NCBI GenBank assembly: GCA_945948915.1
Contig: CAMFCQ010000021.1
Coordinates: 1-37,358, forward strand
From: an uncultured Clostridia bacterium
GTDB taxonomy: Bacteria > Bacillota > Clostridia > Christensenellales > Aristaeellaceae
Reading direction: 5' to 3'
Length of the DNA: 37,358 nucleotides
Shown: positions 1 to 7,906 of the stretch, piece by piece
Numbering within the stretch: position 1 is the first letter of the stretch
How the letters are laid out: each line of letters starts with the position of its first letter
Position numbers and translations under genes: made by a program
The notes under the pieces: generated by a model
What the model saw: only the letters and a program-made list of their open reading frames with translations
Databases searched by the model: none
What the model was told of the DNA's origin: nothing

Positions 1-1193
1 AGGATGGCCATCAGTTCGGCGTCGGTGTAGTCCGGGAAGTCGATGTACTTGTTGAAGCGGGAGATCAGGCCCGGGTTGCTGGTCAAAAAGTCGTGCATCT
101 CGTCGGTGTAGCCGGCGACGATCACCACGAGGTCGTCGCGGTGGTCCTCCATCAGCTTGACCAGCGTGTCAATCGCCTCGCGGCCAAAGTCGTTGTCCAT
201 GCCCTTGCGCGCCAGCGCGTAGGCCTCGTCGATGAACAGGATGCCGCCCAGCGCGCTGTTTACGACCTCCGTCACCTTGCCCGCCGTCTGGCCGACGTAG
301 CCCGCCACCAGGCCGCTGCGGTCGGTTTCAATGAGCTGGCCGCTGCTCAGGAAGCCCAGCTGCTTGTAGATTTTGGCGATCAGGCGCGCGACCGTCGTCT
401 TGCCCGTGCCCGGATTGCCGGTAAAGACCATGTGGAAGCTCATGTCCATGACCTTCAGGTCATGCTTTTCGCGCATCTTGCGCACCTTGATGAGGTTGAT
501 GAGCGAGCGCACCTCGCGCTTGACGCCGTCCAGGCCGATCAGGCCGTCCAGCTCCGCCATCAGCTCCTCAAGCGTCTTTTCCTCCTCCTGCTTCTTGGGC
601 GCGGGGGCGTTCTTGTCCTCCGCCTTCGGCGCGTTCTCCTCCGGCTTTGCGCTGCCCGGCACGTCCACGCGGCGCGCAGCCTCCTGCGCCCCCGCATGGC
701 GGCCCGCCGCGCGCGTAAGCAGGAACGTGCGCAGGCTGCCCAGATAGGACGTGATGAAGTTCATCGCCGCGCCGCCGATGGAGCCGTCCACGTCCGCCGC
801 GGCGTACAGCAGCTGGCTCACGCCGCCGACAAACTGCTGCGCGCTGTCGGTGCCGTCCTTGTCGTCCATCGCCACGCAGCAGCGCAGCAGCAGCGGCGTG
901 CCCTCGGCAAAGGAGCGGTTCTTGTAGCCGATGTTCAGCGCCGCCTCGCTGCCCGCCCGGCCGATGCTGAGCACATCGCGCGAGGGCACGCCCGCGATGA
1001 ACGCGCGCATCTCCTCGGAAACAGACCCGGTATGCTGCGCCATCTTCAGCAGCAGCGCCTGCGTGTACATGTCAAGAAACAGCTGGATATCGCTTGCGCC
1101 CACGCGCTGCCAGTTGCCGCTTTCCACCAGCAGGGCGCAGGCCTCCTTCATCTGGGCATAGGCCGCGCGGCCCCTTTTCATCTGTTCGCTCAT
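1..1193 (-). CDS. CbxX/SpoVK-type AAA+ ATPase, C-terminus cut by window edge
   Basis: The first 397 codons are present and the gene runs off the left edge. Residues about 215-398 form a CbxX/CfqX-type AAA+ domain: Walker A GNPGTGKTT near residue 259, Walker B ILFIDEAYAL near 318, an SRF arginine-finger motif near 378. By family, this is an ATP-driven remodeller of a protein partner; the partner is unknown. Residues 1-165 are alpha-helical, and LLYAAADVDGSIGG near 128 resembles a TerB-type motif, though weakly. A charged linker rich in Lys, Glu and Pro (about 178-210) joins the halves. The ATG at 1193 has AAAGGAG upstream, overlapping the stop of the flippase gene 13 bp away, so the two are co-transcribed. 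Spore protein SpoVK is in this family, but the N-terminal region argues against calling it spoVK. Confidence 0.88.
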   Translation of the reverse strand, partial: MSEQMKRGRAAYAQMKEACALLVESGNWQRVGASDIQLFLDMYTQALLLKMAQHTGSVSEEMRAFIAGVPSRDVLSIGRAGSEAALNIGYKNRSFAEGTPLLLRCCVAMDDKDGTDSAQQFVGGVSQLLYAAADVDGSIGGAAMNFITSYLGSLRTFLLTRAAGRHAGAQEAARRVDVPGSAKPEENAPKAEDKNAPAPKKQEEEKTLEELMAELDGLIGLDGVKREVRSLINLIKVRKMREKHDLKVMDMSFHMVFTGNPGTGKTTVARLIAKIYKQLGFLSSGQLIETDRSGLVAGYVGQTAGKVTEVVNSALGGILFIDEAYALARKGMDNDFGREAIDTLVKLMEDHRDDLVVIVAGYTDEMHDFLTSNPGLISRFNKYIDFPDYTDAELMAI

Positions 1194-1206
1194 TGCTTTT
1201 TCTCCT

Positions 1207-2499
1207 TTATGCTTTGCTCAGCTTGCGCTTCACCCTGGCGAGCATGCCCTTCAGGCGGGCAATCTCCTCCGGCTTAAACAGGAACACGTCGCGCACCGGG
1301 ATGCCGTAGGTCTTCAGATAATAGGCCAGGAAGCATCCGCCCGCCACCGCATAGGAGGCCACCGACGCAGCAGCCGCGCCCATCTTGCCCCACAGCGGGA
1401 TGGTGACCATGTTGACCAGGATGTTGACCACGACGGAGACGGTCAGCATGCCCAGGTACACGTATTTTTTGCCCTGCGCCAGCAGCAGCGTGCCGATGAT
1501 CTTGAAATAGCTCATCGGGATGATGCCCGCGATCAGCAGCACGGTGACGGCGTATGCCGGCAGGTATTCCGCGCCGGCCAGCAGCCAGATGACCGGCTTG
1601 CCCAGCAGCAGGATGCCCGCGATCATCACGAGCGTCAGGTAGAAGTTGACCTTCATGCTCATGGTCACTTCCTCAATGGCGTCGTCCTTGGCCGTGCGGG
1701 AGAAGAGCACCTCGCGGAACGCGTCCGGAATCAGCCAGCCGTACTCCGAAAGCGACACGCCCAGCGTGTAAAAGCCGATCTCCGCGTCCGGCACGCCGAA
1801 CATGTAGCCCATCATCAGCGTGTCCACGCGGTAATTCAGCGTGATCATCAGCGTCGTGATCATCGATACGATGCCAAACGGCACGATCTTCGCCGCAAAC
1901 CGCAGATCCGCGCGCAGCGGGTTGGGCATGCGGCGCATGCGCCGCAGCGCCATGACCACGGTGATCAGATCGCCCACGACGACCAGCGCCAGGGACACCA
2001 GGATCGTGCGCTCCATCGTGTAGAACGCCAGGATGGTGATGATCGTGTTGGTGATGCGCGCGGTGAAGAAGATTTTGTTCTTGAACTTCACGTCCTCCAC
2101 CATGATCATGAAGCTCAGCTGGTTGGCCAGCACCTGAATCGGCGCGATCAGGCAGACCGCCGTCAGCGCGAAGGACTGAAGCGCCGTCGCCGCCACGATG
2201 CCGATGACCGTGTAGACGATGAACTGCAAAAGAAAGATGCGCAGGAACTTGTTCAGTACATCCGGCTCGCCCTGCCGCTTGTAATACGGATACGGCTGAT
2301 ACAGGCCGAAGTTCGCCGTGACGGCGATGATGGAGATCATCGAGGAAATCTGGCCCAGCTCGCCCTTGAGCTCCGGGCCCAGGAAACGGTTGGAGTAGCT
2401 CGATGCGATCAGGCCGATGACCACGGCCATGATTTTGGTGAAAATGGTATAGACGTAATCGTTGCCCGTGATGCGCCGGGCGATGCTTTTCAGACGCAT
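1207..2499 (-). CDS. Polysaccharide/oligosaccharide flippase (MATE/Wzx-like membrane protein)
   Basis: A 430-residue integral membrane protein with about 12-14 hydrophobic segments. The N-terminal region includes SSYSNRFLGPELKGELGQIS, the usual start of oligosaccharide flippases (Wzx/RfbX-like, MOP superfamily), which move lipid-linked sugars across the membrane for surface polysaccharide assembly. The reading frame extends upstream to 2535, but the ATG at 2499 is preferred because GAGGAG lies 7 bp before it; the upstream ATGs have no such site. The gene is first in a two-gene unit with the AAA+ ATPase. No glycosyltransferases are visible, so the carried glycan is unknown. Confidence 0.85.
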   Translation of the reverse strand: MRLKSIARRITGNDYVYTIFTKIMAVVIGLIASSYSNRFLGPELKGELGQISSMISIIAVTANFGLYQPYPYYKRQGEPDVLNKFLRIFLLQFIVYTVIGIVAATALQSFALTAVCLIAPIQVLANQLSFMIMVEDVKFKNKIFFTARITNTIITILAFYTMERTILVSLALVVVGDLITVVMALRRMRRMPNPLRADLRFAAKIVPFGIVSMITTLMITLNYRVDTLMMGYMFGVPDAEIGFYTLGVSLSEYGWLIPDAFREVLFSRTAKDDAIEEVTMSMKVNFYLTLVMIAGILLLGKPVIWLLAGAEYLPAYAVTVLLIAGIIPMSYFKIIGTLLLAQGKKYVYLGMLTVSVVVNILVNMVTIPLWGKMGAAAASVASYAVAGGCFLAYYLKTYGIPVRDVFLFKPEEIARLKGMLARVKRKLSKA

Positions 2500-2543
2500 A
2501 TGAATTCTCCTCATTGAATCGAAGACACAAATCATCAGGATAT

Positions 2544-2572
2544 ATTATAGCGCTTCACAGAAGGATTTGTAA
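2544..2572 (-). promoter_or_regulatory. Promoter of flippase-AAA operon
   Basis: On the minus strand TTACAA (2572-2567) and TATAAT (2549-2544) are separated by exactly 17 bp. This is a good vegetative-sigma promoter placed about 45 bp before the chosen flippase start. Confidence 0.7.
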
Positions 2573-2611
2573 ATCGTTTTGGCTGACCTTTCACATCCGC
2601 ACCGCGCAGGT

Positions 2612-2619
2612 CATAGCAT
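2612..2619 (+). promoter_or_regulatory. Possible late-sporulation (sigma-K-like) -10 element
   Basis: CATAGCAT fits the CATANNNT -10 form used by mother-cell sigma factors. An AC dinucleotide at 2593-2594 lies 17 bp upstream, as in sigma-K promoters. The element would leave a leader of about 100 nt before the Cys-rich gene. Such short motifs arise by chance, so this is only a candidate. Confidence 0.3.
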
Positions 2620-2729
2620 GCAGTGGAGCCAAACCCTGCAAGCTCCCGGCGACCACGCCAACTTCAAACTTAACGGATACGCCAAAGGCGGCGTTCCGTC
2701 TCCCATAGAACTCCTCGGAGGTGCGACAA

Positions 2730-3353
2730 ATGTCCTTCTGTCATCCTTTCCTGAGCGGCTGCGACGGCTGCGGCACAAGCTGCGGCTGCAATTCCTTCTG
2801 TCCCTTCCCGGACTGGATTCATCCGCTGCTGTGCAATCCGGCGCAGCTTTGCTGCGCGGGCGGCGACAACGGCCCGACGCTGGTCATCCACAGCATTCTG
2901 CTGGAGCCGTGCGGCAACCAGAGCTGCACGCCGCGCACGCTGCGCATCCGCGTGACCGGCCCGAGCTTCCCCTGCGGCGAATCCTTCACCCTGCGGGTGG
3001 GCAGCTGTACGGAGGTCGATGAGCCGCTGGTCATCACCGATCTGGAGCCCGGCCAGTACGAGATCGAGCAGATTCTCTCCAGCTGCCGCGAGTTTGACAC
3101 GACCTTTACCGGTCCGATCTGCAACGGCTGCGTTTCCATCACCCGCTCCGTCGTGCCCACGGTCATCACCATCGTCAACCGCAAGCGCTTCTGCCGCCGC
3201 TGCAGGCGGCACGGCTGCGGCTGCAACAGCTGCGGCTGTGACGGCTGCGGCCGTGACCGCGGCCGGATCTGCGACAGCTGCGGCTGCCGCGACTGCGACG
3301 AGCACCATCACGAGCATCACCACCGCGAGCGCTGCGACCGCGACGATCGCTGA
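2730..3353 (+). CDS. Cysteine/histidine-rich protein with Cna-B-like domain, possible spore coat protein
   Basis: I do not recognise a named family. The 207-residue product has about 28 cysteines and ten histidines. An N-terminal Cys cluster (1-43) precedes a region (about 50-153) with alternating beta pattern: RIRVTGPSFPCGESFTLRVG, then ITDLEPGQYEIEQIL, ending ITIVNRKRF. This looks like a prealbumin-like (Cna-B/SpaA) sandwich in which cysteines are added. The tail has repeated CGC/CDGCG motifs and ends with two HHH runs. Dense Cys and His suggest metal binding or cross-linking. The ATG at 2730 is chosen over an in-frame GTG at 2721 because GGAGGT lies 7 bp before it. No signal peptide is seen. 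Proximity to sleB/ypeB and the cross-linkable composition suggest a coat protein, but this is inference. Confidence 0.75.
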   Translation: MSFCHPFLSGCDGCGTSCGCNSFCPFPDWIHPLLCNPAQLCCAGGDNGPTLVIHSILLEPCGNQSCTPRTLRIRVTGPSFPCGESFTLRVGSCTEVDEPLVITDLEPGQYEIEQILSSCREFDTTFTGPICNGCVSITRSVVPTVITIVNRKRFCRRCRRHGCGCNSCGCDGCGRDRGRICDSCGCRDCDEHHHEHHHRERCDRDDR

Positions 3354-3399
3354 GCACGCCGTCCTGCAAACGGCAGGGCATCCTCTTCATATCGCAGGC

Positions 3400-3427
3400 A
3401 AGGGGAGATACGCAGGTATCTCCCCTT
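3400..3427. terminator. Bidirectional terminator between Cys-rich gene and ypeB
   Basis: A perfect 12-bp inverted repeat (3400-3411 with 3416-3427, loop GCAG) lies between two convergent genes. There is no real T-run on either side, so its efficiency is uncertain. Confidence 0.6.
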
Positions 3428-3435
3428 CGCCGTGT

Positions 3436-4773
3436 TCAGATTGCTGTCTCTCCGTCCTCGGTCTGCGCCACGCGCAGGATGCTTTCCGCTTCGCCCGTCT
3501 GCGCATCCACATACGCATAGTACGCCGCGCCCGCAAAGTCGCCCCTGAATTCCCAGCAGAGCTTCTCCCCGCCGTCCGTGGGAATCACGCACAGCCGCGC
3601 CTCCCGCACGCTCAGCCTGCTGGAGAGCGTCTGCTGTGCCTGCTCCTTCGTCAGCCCGGGCGAAAGTTCCGTGCGTGCCTCGTGGTTCATCAGGAACTGG
3701 GAGCACTCCGCGCCGACCACCGTGCCCGTCTCCCGGCTCACCTGCACCTTCACCTGATCGGGATACAGCAGCACGCCGTCCTGAACGCTGGCGAAGTTCG
3801 CCACGATCATGCCGTCATATTCCTGCACAAAGCACTGCTCCATCTCGCCGAAGCCCACCTCGCTCAGATAGGCCTTCGCCGCGCGCAGGCAGTCCTCCCG
3901 CTCCACGCGCGATTCGAATTCCGCCGCCTCCGGCATCATCCACAGCAGATGCCCGCCCTGCCCCGTCACCTGCACGCTCACCGCGCCGCGTTCCGTCTGC
4001 GCGGTGAAGCCGAACGCCTCAAACTGCCCGCCGCTGTCCGCCGCGTCCTTCACCTGATCGGGCGTCGTACCGGCGTAGCGCGCCGCAGCCTCGCGCGCCT
4101 GCTCGCGCGTGACGCGCACCCCCGTCAGGCCTTTGGGCGTGCCTGCGGTTCGTCCGTCGGAGAACGGGCCGTCGTAGATCAGGGACGGATAGGCAATCCC
4201 GCTGTCGCCGGCAATCGCCGCCTCCGGCCAGCCGTCCGACGCATCGGCGTACAGATCGGCCTCCGCCATCGGCTCGGTGTACAGCTGCTGGCTCACGCTG
4301 CTCAGATGCGCGTTGAGCCCCTGGCAGGCAGAGAGCAGCTGCTCAATCTGCGCCTCGTCGCCGGTGGTCAGCATGCCGCCGCCGGACACCTGCCCCGCCA
4401 GCGTCATCGCGTAATCGCCCATCTGCCCGGCAAACTTCATCGCGCCGGACGCTGCCTCGTGGCTCAGCGGCAGGCGTGACAGCCCGCTCTCCACGTGCTG
4501 CGCCAGCAGCGCCGTCTCGTTGAGCAGGTTCACGCTCTGGCTCGCGCCCGAGGCGATCAGCAGCTTCTGCAAATTCACCTCGATGTCCGCCATCGCGCTG
4601 ACCACGTCCGTCATGTCCCGCTGCCGCTCCATGGACAGCTGCGTCCTGAGCGCCCGGTTGTCCGCGCTCTGCACGGCGTTCACCCCGAGGGACAGGCAAA
4701 GCAAAACAGCAAACAAAGCCGTCAGCCCCGGGCCATAGCGAAGGCGATTTTTCCCCCTCTTTTCCTTCTCCAT
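3436..4773 (-). CDS. ypeB: Spore germination protein YpeB
   Basis: The product has 445 residues, the usual YpeB length. A cytosolic basic start and one membrane segment (about 13-33) are followed by the YpeB N-terminal helical region, recognisable by LLNETALLAQHVESGLSRLP and KFAGQMGDYAMTLAGQV. The C-terminal half has PepSY-like repeats ending AYYAYVDAQTGEAESIL. In Bacillus, YpeB is needed to localise and stabilise the cortex-lytic enzyme SleB in the dormant spore. Here it starts 12 bp after the sleB stop, with GGGAGG 5 bp before the ATG, so the pair is an operon. The gene is last in its transcription unit and faces the hairpin at 3400-3427. Confidence 0.9.
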   Translation of the reverse strand: MEKEKRGKNRLRYGPGLTALFAVLLCLSLGVNAVQSADNRALRTQLSMERQRDMTDVVSAMADIEVNLQKLLIASGASQSVNLLNETALLAQHVESGLSRLPLSHEAASGAMKFAGQMGDYAMTLAGQVSGGGMLTTGDEAQIEQLLSACQGLNAHLSSVSQQLYTEPMAEADLYADASDGWPEAAIAGDSGIAYPSLIYDGPFSDGRTAGTPKGLTGVRVTREQAREAAARYAGTTPDQVKDAADSGGQFEAFGFTAQTERGAVSVQVTGQGGHLLWMMPEAAEFESRVEREDCLRAAKAYLSEVGFGEMEQCFVQEYDGMIVANFASVQDGVLLYPDQVKVQVSRETGTVVGAECSQFLMNHEARTELSPGLTKEQAQQTLSSRLSVREARLCVIPTDGGEKLCWEFRGDFAGAAYYAYVDAQTGEAESILRVAQTEDGETAI

Positions 4774-4785
4774 GCCGGCCTCCCG

Positions 4786-5469
4786 TCACACCGCGAAGCT
4801 GTGCTCGCCGATGTTCAGCCGCACCTCGCGCGTCCAGATCCACTTGCTTGTCGCCGTCGCGGGATTGTAATAATACAGGCAGCCGCCCGTCGGATCCCAG
4901 CCGTTGAGCGCGTCGCGCGCCGCGCGGCGGCTCTGCTCGTTTGGCGTCAGGTTGATCTGCCCGTCCGCCACCGCGTCAAACGCGCCGGACTGGTAGATCA
5001 CCCCGGCAATGGTGTTGGGGAACTTGCTGCTCTTCACGCGGTTGAGCACCACCGCGCCGACCGCCACCATGCCCACATACGGCTCGCCGCGCGCCTCGCC
5101 GTGGATGAGACGCGCCAGCAGCTCCACGTCGCTCGCGTAGGCATTGCCCGTGGTGGTCGAGGCCGCCACCGCTGAGGCAGCCGTATCGGAGATGCCCAGC
5201 GCGCTGAGCGTGTTCGTACCGACCACGCCGTCCGCCGTCAGGCCGTTCCTGCGCTGGAACAGCACGACCGCATCATACGTCGCTTGCCCGAAGACGCCGT
5301 CAACCGCGCCGTCATAATAGCCCCACTGCTTGAGCTTCTGCTGCACCTGGCGCACCTGGGTGCCGCGTGAGCCCCAGTAGACCGCCGCGCGCGCCTCCTG
5401 CGCGAACGCCCCCATGAGCAGCGCGGCGCACAGCAGCGCAGCGAGAACGCGGCTTCCCCATCCGCTCAC
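4786..5469 (-). CDS. sleB: Spore cortex-lytic enzyme SleB
   Basis: The 227-residue product has a signal peptide (1-28, ending AQEARA-AVYWG), a peptidoglycan-binding repeat (about 30-92, RGTQVRQVQQKLKQWGYYDG) and a Hydrolase_2 (SleB/CwlJ) catalytic domain (112-227). The family's catalytic glutamate is in HGEARGEP near 125. SleB is a lytic transglycosylase that cuts muramic-lactam-containing cortex when spores germinate. The start is GTG at 5469, overlapping the stop of the upstream 56-codon gene in the tetranucleotide GTGA, which indicates translational coupling. The open frame continues upstream, but only this GTG gives a proper signal peptide. ypeB follows 12 bp downstream. Confidence 0.92.
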   Translation of the reverse strand: MSGWGSRVLAALLCAALLMGAFAQEARAAVYWGSRGTQVRQVQQKLKQWGYYDGAVDGVFGQATYDAVVLFQRRNGLTADGVVGTNTLSALGISDTAASAVAASTTTGNAYASDVELLARLIHGEARGEPYVGMVAVGAVVLNRVKSSKFPNTIAGVIYQSGAFDAVADGQINLTPNEQSRRAARDALNGWDPTGGCLYYYNPATATSKWIWTREVRLNIGEHSFAV

Positions 5470-5636
5470 AGAAACACCGCCTCTCCCGCCGTCGCCTCCA
5501 GCCACGGCTGCGGCACGAGCTGTGGAAAGAGCATGCTGAAAAACACCGGCTGCGCAGGCGCGGGCGCCTTCTGTGCGGGCAGGAGCAGCACGGCAGATAC
5601 GACAAGGGCAGAAACAGCAGAAAAAAGGCGACCCAT
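5466..5636 (-). CDS. 56-residue exported or membrane peptide coupled to sleB
   Basis: A short gene not recognised by name. The ATG at 5636 has GGGAGAG upstream with good spacing. The product has a basic start and a hydrophobic stretch (MGRLFSAVSALVVSAVLLLP, residues 1-20), a proline-rich middle (AQKAPAPAQP), and a hydrophobic tail with several Phe and Pro. It would be secreted or membrane-tethered. Its stop overlaps the sleB start by two bases (GTGA), so its translation probably feeds sleB. It may be a leader peptide for coupling, or a small partner of SleB/YpeB. Good ribosome site, signal-like start and exact overlap support it; lack of homology seen by eye keeps confidence moderate. Confidence 0.6.
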   Translation of the reverse strand: MGRLFSAVSALVVSAVLLLPAQKAPAPAQPVFFSMLFPQLVPQPWLEATAGEAVFL

Positions 5637-5685
5637 GCGAATCTCTCCCATCCATTGGTTTGATATCCGCAAGGATCACCCGTTT

Positions 5686-5692
5686 TTATATG
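5686..5692 (-). promoter_or_regulatory. Possible forespore-type -10 before the sleB group
   Basis: On the minus strand CATATAA (5692-5686) partly resembles the sigma-F/sigma-G -10 form. It sits about 50 bp before the 56-codon gene, and a loose GTGAT lies 18 bp upstream. It would let the spore genes be expressed apart from ispE. The match is partial. Confidence 0.25.
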
Positions 5693-5694
5693 TT

Positions 5695-6582
5695 TTATGC
5701 GTCTTCCCCGATCACCACGCCGCATTCCGCGGTGCGCATCATCCGGCAGGCGGGATAGAGCTTCTGCAGCTCCAGCGCAGCCTTGCGGCATGCGCCCGCA
5801 TGCAGGAACACGCCGAACACCGCCGAGCCGCTGCCCGTCATGCGCGCGCCCACCGCGCCGGAGGCCTCAATCTCGCGAATGGCTTTGTCAATCTCCGGCC
5901 GCAGGCGGCGGGATACCGGCTCAAGCACGTTGCCCAGGCTCCTGCCCAGCAGGCGCACATCGCCGTTTTGCAGCGCGCGCTGCGCGGCCTCGTTGTCCGG
6001 GCGATCCTCGTCGCGGATGCCGTCCTCGTGCAGGGCGGTGAAGACCTCCTTGGTGGACAGGCCGCGGCACGGCTGGAACGCCACAATGTACAGCGGCCGC
6101 TTCATCGGAACGGGCGTCAGGCGCTCGCCCACGCCCTGCGCACGCTGCAGGCCGCCCCGGATGCAGAAGGGCACGTCTGCGCCGATCGTCAGGCCGATCT
6201 CCTCCAGCGCATCGTCCGTAAGGCCCAGCCCCCACAGGACGTTCAGGCCCTTGAGCGCCGCCGCCGCGTCGCTGCTGCCGCCGCCCATGCCCGCCGCGAC
6301 GGGGATGTACTTGCGCAGCGTGATGGCCGCGCCCCTCGTGCAGCCGGTGTGCGCCTGCAGCGCCCGCGCCGCGCGCAGCACGAGGTTGCTTTCGTCCGCC
6401 GGCACATAGCCGCCGGCCATGCGCACGGACAGCGTCAGCTCCTCCGCGTCCTGCATCGTCATCTGGTCGCAGAGCGTGACCGACTGCATGAGCATGTCCA
6501 GATCGTGATACCCGTTGGGCAGCACGCCCACCACGTCGAGCGTCCAGTTGATCTTCGCCCGCGCCTGAATCTTCAGCTTCAT
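5695..6582 (-). CDS. ispE: 4-diphosphocytidyl-2-C-methyl-D-erythritol kinase (IspE)
   Basis: The 295-residue product matches IspE in length and layout. It phosphorylates CDP-methylerythritol with ATP in the non-mevalonate (MEP) isoprenoid pathway. Seen are the N-terminal ARAKINWTLDVVG with the substrate-binding lysine (K10), the GHMP-kinase glycine-rich loop PVAAGMGGGSSDAAAAL (about 94-110), and GADVPFC with the catalytic aspartate near 136. C-terminal GARMTGSGSAVFGVF is the third GHMP motif. The ATG at 6582 has AAGGA seven bases upstream and lies 24 bp after the aminopeptidase stop, so they share a transcript. Confidence 0.95.
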   Translation of the reverse strand: MKLKIQARAKINWTLDVVGVLPNGYHDLDMLMQSVTLCDQMTMQDAEELTLSVRMAGGYVPADESNLVLRAARALQAHTGCTRGAAITLRKYIPVAAGMGGGSSDAAAALKGLNVLWGLGLTDDALEEIGLTIGADVPFCIRGGLQRAQGVGERLTPVPMKRPLYIVAFQPCRGLSTKEVFTALHEDGIRDEDRPDNEAAQRALQNGDVRLLGRSLGNVLEPVSRRLRPEIDKAIREIEASGAVGARMTGSGSAVFGVFLHAGACRKAALELQKLYPACRMMRTAECGVVIGEDA

Positions 6583-6606
6583 CTGTTTTCCTTCTTCCCC
6601 TCCGCG

Positions 6607-7845
6607 TCAGCGGGCCATCAGCGCCTCAATCTCTTCCGTCGTGCGCGGCAGCGCCTGCGAGAGCACCTCGCAGCCATCCGCCGTGATGAGCAGATCGTCC
6701 TCGATGCGGATGCCGATCTGCTCCTCGTCGATGTACAGGCCCGGCTCATTGGTGATGACCATGCCCGGGGCAAGCGGCGTCTCGTCGTGCGCGCTGACGT
6801 CGTGCGTATCCAGGCCCAGGTGATGCGACACGCCGTGCATGTAATAGGTGCCGATCTGCTCCGGCGAATCGATCTTGCCCAGCGCCATCAGGCCCTCAGC
6901 CAGCGTCTGCTTACAGACCTCGTTGAGCTGCCTGAGCGTCAGGCCCGGCCTGGCCGCTGCGGCGACCGCCTGATTGGCGCGCAGCACGACATCGTAAACC
7001 GCCTTCTGGCGCGGGGAATACGTGCCGCTGACGGGATAGGTGCGCGTGATGTCCGCATTGTAGCCCTTCACGCGGGCGCCCAGATCGAGCAGCAGCAGCG
7101 AACCCGCCTCCATCCGGCAGTGATTCGTATTGTAGTGCAGCATGCAGCCGTTCAGACCGCTGCCCGCGATGGTTTCAAACGCCGGGCCTTCCGCACCGTT
7201 CATCCTGATCGCGTACTCGAACTCCGCCTGCGCCTGGTATTCCATCTGGCCTGGCACGAGCGTCGCAAGGACGCGGCGCAGGCCCTTGTCCGTCAGGGCG
7301 ATCGCCTCGCGCAGGCAGGCAATTTCCGACTCATCCTTCACCATGCGCATCGCCGCGAGCATGGTGTGCGCATTCTTGAGCGTGATCGCCGGATATGCGC
7401 CGGCGAATTCACGCGCCTTGCGCATGTTGCAGCTGTCCGGATCCGTCATGGCATAGCGATAACAGTCAAAGTACGCAGCGTCCACGCGCTCCCGGTCGAT
7501 CATGCGGCTGATGGCCCCCTGCAGGCTGTCGATATAGCGCACGTCGTCAATCCCGCTGATCGCAGTGGCTTCCTCCTTCGTCACGCGTCTGCCGGTCCAG
7601 CGCTCCATCGACGGCACCGGCTCCTCGATGAAGAGCATCGTTCTGTCCTCGCTCGCGCTTTTGCTCAGCACCAGCGCCATGTTCTCGCGGCGAAGCCCGG
7701 TCAGGTAGTAGAAATGATGGTTCGCCTCAAACGGGCAGCACGCGTCCATGCTCTGCGGAATCGCCTCTCCGCTGTAAAGCACCATGATGCTCCCCTGCTC
7801 CATCTGCTCAAGCACCGCCCTGCGGCGCGATCCAACCGTATTCAT
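6607..7845 (-). CDS. pepP: Xaa-Pro aminopeptidase (M24B)
   Basis: A 412-residue cytosolic metallopeptidase that removes N-terminal residues preceding proline. The N-terminal part (about 1-140) is an AMP_N domain; the C-terminal part is the pita-bread M24 fold. The five metal ligands are visible: D254 in LLLDLGA, D265 in NADITRTYP, H341 in HGVSHHLGLD, E367 in ITNEPGLY, E382 in GIRIEDDLL. All are intact, so the enzyme should bind two metal ions. It is the first gene of the run with ispE, and its ATG follows a well-formed promoter at 7878-7906. Confidence 0.93.
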   Translation of the reverse strand: MNTVGSRRRAVLEQMEQGSIMVLYSGEAIPQSMDACCPFEANHHFYYLTGLRRENMALVLSKSASEDRTMLFIEEPVPSMERWTGRRVTKEEATAISGIDDVRYIDSLQGAISRMIDRERVDAAYFDCYRYAMTDPDSCNMRKAREFAGAYPAITLKNAHTMLAAMRMVKDESEIACLREAIALTDKGLRRVLATLVPGQMEYQAQAEFEYAIRMNGAEGPAFETIAGSGLNGCMLHYNTNHCRMEAGSLLLLDLGARVKGYNADITRTYPVSGTYSPRQKAVYDVVLRANQAVAAAARPGLTLRQLNEVCKQTLAEGLMALGKIDSPEQIGTYYMHGVSHHLGLDTHDVSAHDETPLAPGMVITNEPGLYIDEEQIGIRIEDDLLITADGCEVLSQALPRTTEEIEALMAR

Positions 7846-7877
7846 ACGTTCAGCCTCTTTTCTCCTGTGATGCTTTT

Positions 7878-7906
7878 ATTGTACCACAGTTCCGTTCAAA
7901 CCACAA
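7878..7906 (-). promoter_or_regulatory. Promoter of pepP-ispE
   Basis: On the minus strand TTGTGG (7906-7901) and TACAAT (7883-7878) are 17 bp apart. The predicted start of transcription is near 7871, about 25 nt before the pepP ATG. Confidence 0.7.

Noticed and set aside
93..1277. A 394-codon open frame opposite the AAA+ ATPase
   Set aside because: The minus-strand frame has complete Walker motifs; the plus frame is its shadow.
3180..3340. Tandem DNA repeat or CRISPR-like array in the Cys-rich gene
   Set aside because: The GGCTGCGGCTG-type words reflect repeated Cys-Gly codons in a coding frame and have no regular spacing.
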